From: Microvelia longipes
Lineage: Eukaryota; Arthropoda; Insecta; Hemiptera; Veliidae
DNA: 64,000 bases
NCBI GenBank assembly: GCA_018340805.1
Contig: JACMZG010001863.1
Coordinates: 20,907,275 to 20,971,274 of the forward strand
Direction of reading: 5' to 3'
Shown: positions 57,061 through 64,000 of the stretch, piece after piece
Layout: each line of letters starts with the position of its first letter
Position numbering within the stretch: the stretch's first letter is position 1
Position numbers and translations under genes: made by a program
The notes under the pieces: generated by a model
The model's input: the letters and a program-made list of their open reading frames with translations, nothing else
The model's database searches: none
What the model was told of the DNA's origin: nothing

Positions 57061-58578
57061 ACGGTTGGGAGTTAAGGTTTAAGTTAATCTCTAGTGTTGG
57101 GTTATATCATTACAGGTTTAAACTGCCGTTTAAACGGATTTTACTAAACCTTAGTTTTAACTAGTTTTATGAGCCTTGTTTAGACTAGAGTTTAAGTAGG
57201 TTGGTGAATACGGGCCTCATGTTTATTTTGTGTGGCAATAGTGTGCAACCATGAATGTATAGCACTAGCGTTTAGCCAAAACCAGTCCTGAAATATACCT
57301 ATCATAAAGCATCGACAGTTTCTACTTCTTTAGTTTATTACTTCATAAGCATTTATTTCTGTCAATTAATATTAATGCTATGTAAATTTGTTCCTTACGG
57401 AGAAATAGAATGGTCAAGAGGATTTTAATGCATTTCACCTGTAGTTCCTTAACTTACTGTATGAATAATATCTGAGTTTAACAAAGACTATTGATTTTAC
57501 CATTTCAGGAATATAATGAATGTTTAGAGACCGGTCCATTTTATCTTTGAAAAATTTTATGATTTTATGAAAATTCTTAGTTTTAGCTCGTAAATAGCAG
57601 AAGTGAAAAGTAATCATTTATTAGGCACAAATAAAAGTAGAAAAATAAACTCTTGAATGACTTTAATAAATATATTTAGGAACGAAGCTGGGTTCCACCC
57701 CGCCAAGTCAAAAAGAAAAGTAAAAATACCCCGCTTAGTCAGTAAAAAAAGTCAAATCCCTACTTTAAGCATCCAGTTTATATTATAATGTACGCAACAA
57801 AGTAGGGCATTTAAGGGTCTGTAGCAAGAAAACGGCTATAAGTACATACATAATATTATAATATCTTTAAAAAGCGATTAAAAATAAAAAAACTATTAAA
57901 ATCGACCAAGTAGAAGTGGAAAAACGAGAAATACAAACCTATAGATGTTTATTAAGAGAAGGCCAGTCTTTTAGATGGCCAGTCTTTTTTGATGTAAAAA
58001 TTATGAATATGTGACAGCAATTCAAACCTTATTCCACTCTATATAACTAAGTACCAAAACTACCTTCCTTGAAACTAATTTAATTGAAAAAAGTATACTA
58101 GGGTGTTAGAAAACTTGTAAAAAATGGGGGTCATGAAGAGGTTCATAAATAACTCTATTTTAGGGGCCTGCTTGCTCCACTGACACTAATAAATGATACT
58201 AGCCGCCCCCCATCCAAGTAGAGCTCCTTCATGTCAAAAAACACCAAGGTAGCGACTTTTTTACAACGCCCTTCCGGGCGCAAAAAAATTAATAAGTTTA
58301 TTATTATCAATCACTTTATTAAATGATATTTTATGAGGCTTCCTTGAAAAAATGAGGTAAAACAATTTATTATTTTTTAATTTTTTTGGTCGTCCTGACC
58401 CTCCATTTTTTGCTAGAAAAATCATTAGTGTTTTTTCAGAATATTTTAATTTTAATAGACTTATATAACAGGGTTGGTAATTTTATTAAAAACATTTTAT
58501 TTTTTTATTTATTGTACTTTTTGACAATGTAACTAAATTTATTATTCAAATAAATATAATTGGTGTAAACTTTTATAG
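57061..58578. other. Gene-free stretch
   Basis: A GC-rich hairpin CGCCCTTCCGGGCG (58267) and a run AAGCTGGGTTCCACCCCGCC (57686) stand out. No frame or family recognised. Confidence 0.35.
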
Positions 58579-58663
58579 CACTCTCTACAAAATAGAACTC
58601 TTACAAAAACAACTTGAAAAACTAAAAACTGAGGCTACAACTTCTGATACAAAAAATTTCTGA
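58579..58663 (+). CDS. Candidate terminal exon encoding a short coiled coil
   Basis: After an acceptor-like GTAAACTTTTATAG (AG 58577-58578) a 27-codon frame reads TLYKIELLQKQLEKLKTEAT then TSDTKNF and stops at TGA 58661-58663. Leucines every seven residues (L-x6-L pattern) would suit the C-terminal zipper of a DNA-binding or Myb/SANT-like protein. A second acceptor at 58747-58748 opens another basic 31-codon frame to 58844. In AT-rich DNA frames of this length arise by chance, so this is weak. Confidence 0.22.
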
Positions 58664-58865
58664 TTTAAACATTTTATAACTTATTTGGTAGTCCCACGCA
58701 ACGATGAATAAAATGATTGACAAATTTATACATTTTTATTCCTTTCAGACAGAGATTAATACAAATATAAGTACAACACATCCGCGGTCTCCTATAACCC
58801 AAAAGAGATACACTAAGAAAAAAGAAAATGAAAAGCAATTATAGAACGCCTTTAGGCCGCACTTT

Positions 58866-58991
58866 TTACACTTTTACTGATTGAAAGTTTCTACCTTCCC
58901 CCATGTGCCTAAAATGCTTAATACCTGCAAATACAGTCAACAACTCTCTATCTTGCTTGCCATGCATGATGGCGGTAAGAGAGCACCGCTC
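58866..58991 (-). pseudogene. Gypsy-type RNase H fragment
   Basis: The minus-strand frame contains DRELLTVFAGIKHFRHM followed by GEGRNFQ, the conserved motif of Gypsy RNase H (YS..DRELLA....IKHFRHMLEGR.F), which degrades the RNA strand during reverse transcription. About 40 codons are preserved; frames fall apart on both sides. The GC-richer stretch to about 59160 may be more of the same element. The plus-strand frame 58881-59105 is its antisense shadow. Confidence 0.75.
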
Positions 58992-59170
58992 GTCTCTGGT
59001 AAATATTTCACATTATATTCTTCAAAATTAATTGAAGGTCAGAGTGAGTTCAGGCTCTGTCGGCGCCCTTATGAGTTAGACGAAACGAAACAGAGTGGGA
59101 CATGACATTATGTCGAGCCATCAATGATGACGAATGTCGAATGATGGAACAGTTCCCAGATGTAGCATAT

Positions 59171-59220
59171 CATTTTGCTTGTTACATTTCCTAGGTGTCT
59201 CTCGCACAATTATATTGTGT
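59171..59220. repeat. Second copy of the 50-bp repeat of 23809-23858
   Basis: CATTTTGCTTGTTACATTTC, CTAGGTGTCTCTCGCACAAT and TATATTGTGT are identical over all 50 bases; flanks differ immediately on both sides. Confidence 0.9.
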
Positions 59221-59369
59221 CAACATTGCTATTAATCTGCATCTACGGTTGTATTGTCCAGATATAGAGAATTACAGAGAGAAATAGGGTGTACGGGGTT
59301 CCTAAAATCCTACGGGTTCATCCTATTTGCTCATCCTCAAAATTTACAAGTCATTAAATTTAAACTACA

Positions 59370-59935
59370 ACATGTCTTCGGACTCGCTTCGCTTGTCCTC
59401 AGGTAGTAAATACATCCAATTTCTTTCAAGAGGTCACATATCCAGGCACTGACCACGATCGAGGCTGCTTAGCTTTTATAATCCAGCATAGGTTATAGAT
59501 ATACTTGTCGTATTAAAACGAAACTTAATGTACTTATTTATAATGTAAAGATATCCACTTATACTAAATTTCAATTAAATAAAACAATTTTTCAAGTTTT
59601 TATGGTTTCTTAAAAAACGTACTTCATTTGATAAAAATTGAACTAATGCTAAAAACTTAATGAATCTTGGCGCATATGTTAGTCTTAAACATAGCTGCAT
59701 GCGTACCAAATCTCATCATTTGGCCGTGTTTTATGATTTCTCAAAACGTTTGCAGTTTCATTATTGTGGGTCAATGACATCTGAAACGAATAATTCAGGT
59801 TAAATCTTGGATTCTTATTCATAGCGCAAACATAATACCATTTAATTTTTAGCGCAAACATAGTGCCGTTATATTTTTAGCGCAAGCATATTACCATTTT
59901 TATATATCTACGGTATTAATGAGAAAAATAATTAG
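59370..59935 (+). repeat. Family R copy (59.4 kb)
   Basis: CGGACTCGCTTCGCTTGTCC, GATCGAGGCTGCTTAGC, GTCGTATTAAAACGAAACTT, TGCGTACCAAATCTCATCAT, TTATTGTGGGTCAATGACAT and an AATTTTTAGCGCAAACATA stretch repeated about three times (59838-59893), ending ATCTACGGTATTAATGAG. The internal 3-fold repeat is specific to this copy. Confidence 0.7.
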
Positions 59936-61385
59936 TTTTATCTCATTTATAAGGAAATAAGTTTAAGATCAAACTTAATCAAAATTTAGGCATTGTTTGA
60001 TTACTCCTACTTCACTGATAAATAAAATTATTGGCAACCCTAGACAAATCCTATAATTAATATTATCAGAAAAGAATATAATATAATAAAATAAAATAAC
60101 TATAGTATATAGGAATAATAATAATATATAGGTACGTATAATAAATGACTAGGAATTTGTATATTGAAATGAATTTACAATAAAGTATTAAAAAGTTAAT
60201 CAAGAATAAAAGAAAGTAAATTAAATTATAACTTACAAAAAATCTTTTGTTGTAGAACTTGAAAAGAAGTTAAATTAAGATGTAGCAGCAGAACAGAAGT
60301 AGTGCACAAAAGAGGTAAGAGGAATGGGAGAAGAAGGTAGCATTTTGAATATCCACGGCACGAATTAACTTTCATGTTTATAATATCATTAGAATAATCC
60401 TTTGGTTGAAAAACTTTACCACCAAGTTTTTCTTGTATAATTCAATATTCCGGGAAAGGATACTGTCGAGTAAAGCCGAGGGAGAAAACACAGTCATGAC
60501 TAGATTATGAAACAGTATCATGTTTTAAATATCTTACTACCTTAACCATAAATTCATTATTTTCTCTTAAATGTTTTTCCCTATAATCCAGTATCACCAT
60601 ATTTTTTTTTATCAATGCTACTATTTTTTTTTAAATAACTTTCAGCTACTAAATTAAATTAATATTCAACTTTGTAGCCACAATATTTATCATAGTATAA
60701 AATTATTATTTATAAAAATTATATTAATTAATAATATATAAAAATATGTTTTTAAAAGATACTTTATAATGTTTGCTACAAAAAACTTTTTTAAATAGAA
60801 AATAAAAAGAATATAGACATAATTATAGATACAATAGATACATAATAGATAAATACTTAACATATGTATTGTTTAGATATAATTAAATCAATTTATTCTT
60901 TTTCAATGGTATTTAATAACATTATCAAATTAAATATTATTATTAAATATGTATGGTATTGTTTGATATTGCAGTTTTATAAATAAAGTTTAAGTTATTA
61001 AGTTTAATACATTACATTCAAGACTTAAATTGATAAAGTCCTAATACAGCAAATGTCAATATAAAAGTTGTAAAGGATTTTTTTAATTATCTTTATTGAA
61101 TAAATTAATTAAAATTACAAAGTAAATTATTTAAAGAATAGCCTGTTCATGATGGCCCCTAGGCCTGAGCTGAACAGGTGTTGACTTAATAATACACTTT
61201 TATAATTATAATGTTTACCTATAATTTGTATTTATTTATATTTTTAAAATTTATTTGATTTATAATTAAACTTAAAATTATATTATATAATTTATAATAT
61301 TTAATAAATTTAGTATTTATTATTATTATCACTTATCAATCAATTTAATTTCAATTATATTATTTAATAGTTATAATTTTTTTAT
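59936..61385. other. Gene-free, very AT-rich stretch
   Basis: About 1.4 kb without a supported gene. A possible non-coding exon pattern (TTTTGTTGTAG at 60245-60255, then GAG|GTAAGA near 60314) encloses a segment with stops in all three frames. A small inverted repeat CCTGTTCA/TGAACAGG lies near 61143-61179. Confidence 0.35.
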
Positions 61386-61545
61386 TTACAGAGGTTTTTT
61401 TAATAAGTATTCTTTTATATACTTTTTAAAATTATCTAGTTTTCCAATAATTTAATTTCTTGGAAGGTTGTTGAACCACACAATCCCTTGGGTAGTACCA
61501 GTACCTTTGAGCAGCGCTAGTGCGACAGTACGGAACTGTCAACAA
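61386..61545 (-). pseudogene. LINE ORF2 C-terminal remnant
   Basis: The minus strand reads GTGTTQGIVWFNNLPRN, then after one in-frame stop IIGKLDNFKKYIKEYLLKKP, ending at TAA (+ 61386-61388). The pattern FNNLP...FKKYIKEYLL is the usual end of many LINE-encoded reverse-transcriptase proteins. A second frame just upstream gives TVPYCRTS, also part of that pattern, so a frame break lies near 61510. No catalytic domain remains. Confidence 0.6.
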
Positions 61546-61600
61546 TTGTAATGCAATACTTCTAGTATTCATACCATGTGGTAATACTTCTATACTATTC

Positions 61601-61638
61601 ATGTTTTTGTGTACTTAAGGCTAAGTACACAAAAACAT
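61601..61638. repeat. Perfect 17-bp-stem hairpin
   Basis: ATGTTTTTGTGTACTTA, a 4-base AGGC loop, then TAAGTACACAAAAACAT. It abuts the LINE remnant. Confidence 0.95.
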
Positions 61639-62629
61639 TTTTTTTAAATATCTCAATGGAATGAAAATATAAGATAAGGTAATATAACATAATTATAGTT
61701 TTTATCCCAATTTGTAGTTGTAGTAGACGGATTTAGATGTGAAGAAAATTTAGTAAAAATACGCCGTAAAATATTTCTTTCTTTATAATGTCTTAGCAAC
61801 ACTTAAAAAAACATTGCTTCCGCCAAATATGGAGTGCGCAAAAATGAAGAAACAGAAATATAAAATGTCTTGGAGTTTTTAATTCATATTAAACGGTTTC
61901 ATTATTTTAGGGAGGAAATGATTTCAGCTACTTTGTAATTAGGGCGATAAAAAAATAATTTCACATTCTACTAATGTATTATGCAGCTCAAACAACAGCA
62001 ATTGCTGGCTTGTCAGTCTTAATTCTAACAAGATGCCAATCCTGGAACGAGACTTCCTGACCTATAAGCTCGAAAATTATAGGAGTATATATTGACGTTT
62101 AATATTGCGTGAATACAAGAAGGTGCACATTCATTTATATGTCGAGAACTGTATTAGCCCCTGATGTGTTTAAGGCCTTTTCTTGTTTGTTTTTTTTTTT
62201 AATTTAAAAAAAAAACTTTAAATAATAATAACAACATTATGGAATAAAACGAAATATTAAAATTGTACTTATCATGCCAAGGAGTATCACCAATGGGTGA
62301 TCCCGCCTCTTAAGTCGGCTAAGCCATTTTAACCTATGCTATATCAACAATATGTTAAATACACATTTATAGTAGACAATAATCAATAACATTATTAAAA
62401 AACGTTTACAGTGTCGTTATTTTAATGTGCCGAGCTGGATTAACCCTAAAATTTAATCAGTTTTTCCTCTCATAGGACTTAATTTATGGGGCGAGTTTTA
62501 TTAACATTAGATCTGTCCCCATTAACATGAGATTTGTCCCCCCTCCCCTTTAAGGAGGTACGTCACCAAAAAAAAATTGCATAGTAATAACTTTAAAAAA
62601 TTAGGTACTTCGGAACTTTTCTAAACACG
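61639..62629. other. Gene-free stretch
   Basis: About 1 kb; a small ATCACCAATGGGTGAT hairpin at 62287 and C-rich CCCCCCTCCCC-like run near 62518-62550. No gene. Confidence 0.35.
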
Positions 62630-63100
62630 TCGGATTCGCTACGCTTATTCTTGCAGACTTATACAAGATTAAAAGATCTTCGCCCATCCTCAGAATACAC
62701 AAGTCGTTAAATGTAAACTGCATCACATCTTCGGACTTGCTTCGCTCCTCCTTAAATAATAAATACATCTTTATCATTCCTAGCGGTCACATATACAGGC
62801 ACTGACCACGCTCAATGATGCTTAACTTTTATGATCTAAAAAAATCTATGAATATAATTTTCGTATTAAAACAAAACTTCGAGAACATATTTCATACGTA
62901 AAGGTATACATTTGTACTAAATTTCAACCAAATTAAATTTGCTGATTTTTAAAATCAGCAAATAACAATCGCTTTTTACAATTTTTTTAAAAAACTTGCA
63001 CATGTCATTTGATACAATTTTAACTAATACTGATAATGAGATTAATATTAGCACATATATTAGTCTTATACATGGCTATATGCGCATATAGCCATGTTGT
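62630..63100 (+). repeat. Family R copy (62.6 kb, 5' half)
   Basis: CGTCGGATTCGCTACGCTTA, TTCGGACTTGCTTCGCTCC, CAGGCACTGACCACGCTCAA, TTTTATGATCTAAAAAAATC, TTCGTATTAAAACAAAACTT and TTAGTCTTATACATGGCTAT in family order. The 3' half is missing. Confidence 0.75.
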
Positions 63101-63269
63101 TTGGGAAATGTTTTATTTCTTTTAATTATATTGTTTTGACTTTATAATTAACATCTTGTCAGATTTAAGAATAAAATTTCAGTATTGATTTAACTACCTA
63201 ATAAGAATTTTTTTTACTTATAAAATAACGTAAAACTTAGAACATCTATAGAATCCCATGAATGGTAGC

Positions 63270-64000
63270 AGAGCGTGGTTTATATTAGACAATTAAATAC
63301 TGGCAAATCTAGATTATTGTATTCAAAAATTAGATTAGCACCAACGAAAACAGTAACTATCCCCAGATTAGAACTTTTAAGTGTTCTCATAGGCTCTAGA
63401 ATCATAAAATTTGTAACAAAAGAAATAGGAACATATCAAAGTTTATTTGGTCAGATTCTCAATGTTTATTAAATTGGTTACAATCACATAAAACCACTTC
63501 CACTGTTCATTGAAAAGCGTATATTAGAAATTAAATCCATTAGAAATTGTAACATTAGATTTGTTCCTGGCGAAATGAATGTTTGTGCAGATATTGCTTC
63601 AAGAGGTTGTGATTTCAGTAAATTAAATAGTATGGCTGAATGGTGGGAAGGCCCATCTTGGTTACTAGAAGAAAAAACTTGGCCAATTTCAAATATAAGT
63701 TGGGTCCCAGACATTTCAGAATCTGAGACAATAGAAACAGGTCTTGTTGGTCAAGATAAACTAGAAACTCCACCTTTTGAAATAGAAATAATAAATTTAG
63801 CAGCCTTACTAAACTAATAAGAATAACAACTTGGTGCAATAGAGCAATTAATAATTTTAGAGGAGGGAAATTTAAAGGAGAATTAGAAACTTCCGAATTA
63901 AATCTTTCGAAATTATCCTGGATAAAATATATTCAAATAAAGCATTATGCACAAGTCTTTAATGATATTAAAGCTAAAAAATTCAACCTAATAGTTAGAC
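63270..64000 (+). pseudogene. BEL/Pao retrotransposon pol fragment (RNase H and following region), open at the window edge
   Basis: Reads VVYIRQLNTGKSRLLYSKIR, LAPTKTVTIPRLELLSVLIG, then in a second frame WSDSQCLLNWL, in a third RFVPGEMNVCADIASRGCDF and MAEWWEGPSWLLEEKTWP, and in a fourth from about 63810 to the end RITTWCNRAINNFRGGKFKG and IKYIQIKHYAQVFNDIK. This order (peptidase-A17-associated segment, RNase H with WSDS and the NxxADxxSRG motif, then the linker before integrase) is diagnostic of BEL/Pao elements. Three or so one-base frame changes separate stretches otherwise free of stops, so these may be assembly errors rather than decay. The element continues beyond base 64000; its 5' half is not in the window. 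Confidence 0.85.

Noticed and set aside
58881..59105. 74-codon plus-strand frame, GC-rich
   Set aside because: Antisense to a Gypsy RNase H fragment on the minus strand.
60245..60320. Exon-like segment between a good acceptor and a GAG|GTAAGA donor
   Set aside because: All three frames contain stops; at most a non-coding exon, with no supporting evidence.

Overview
This 64-kb window looks like an AT-rich, repeat-dense nuclear contig from an arthropod, most likely an insect. The grounds are a DIP/Lachesin-type immunoglobulin exon interrupted by introns, an exon encoding a DSP1-like double HMG-box protein, insect-style jockey, R1-like, Gypsy and BEL/Pao retroelement remains, tRNA-derived SINE-like sequences and long (TA)n tracts. 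The order is not established. There are no bacterial-type operons, and most of the window reads as intergenic or intronic.

Host coding sequence is sparse. At 4062-4593 (+) lies an HMGB/DSP1-like exon with most of box A, all of box B and, after a one-base frame break in an A run, an acidic tail. At 10796-10912 (-) lies a probable 38-codon terminal exon of an unrecognised gene. At 46980-47089 (+) lies a textbook internal exon of a DIP-family cell-surface protein (first half of Ig domain 1). No other DIP exon was found, so its downstream intron probably covers the last 17 kb. Weaker exon candidates are at 5997-6037, 28341-28428 and 58579-58844.

Transposable elements dominate. A nearly intact-ended but internally deleted Gypsy-type LTR element (37153-40284) sits inside a (TA)n tract. 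Its LTRs differ by one substitution and 16 homopolymer-length changes, which suggests a young insertion and uncorrected homopolymer errors in this assembly. Other remains are a jockey-like ORF1-end plus endonuclease (4975-5885, +), a jockey-like 3' end (21655-22023, -), an R1-like C-terminus (32109-32550, +), a Gypsy RNase H fragment (58866-58991, -), a LINE C-terminus (61386-61545, -) and a BEL/Pao pol fragment running off the right edge (63270-64000, +). A dispersed family ('family R') has about 15 copies, and a composite family ('family A') carries tRNA-like, ~150-bp tandem and (TA)n modules.

Tandem repeats include a strictly periodic 37-bp array (27883-28270), a 29-bp array with a CpG-rich near-palindrome in each unit (47447-47678, inside the DIP intron), a degenerate ~148-bp array (14930-15600) and a 53-bp array (3741-3896). 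Several strong hairpins and foldback elements are present. No rRNA, intact tRNA, CRISPR or prokaryotic feature was seen. The best leads for something not yet described are the 29-bp palindromic array, the composite family A and the two uncharacterised terminal-exon candidates.
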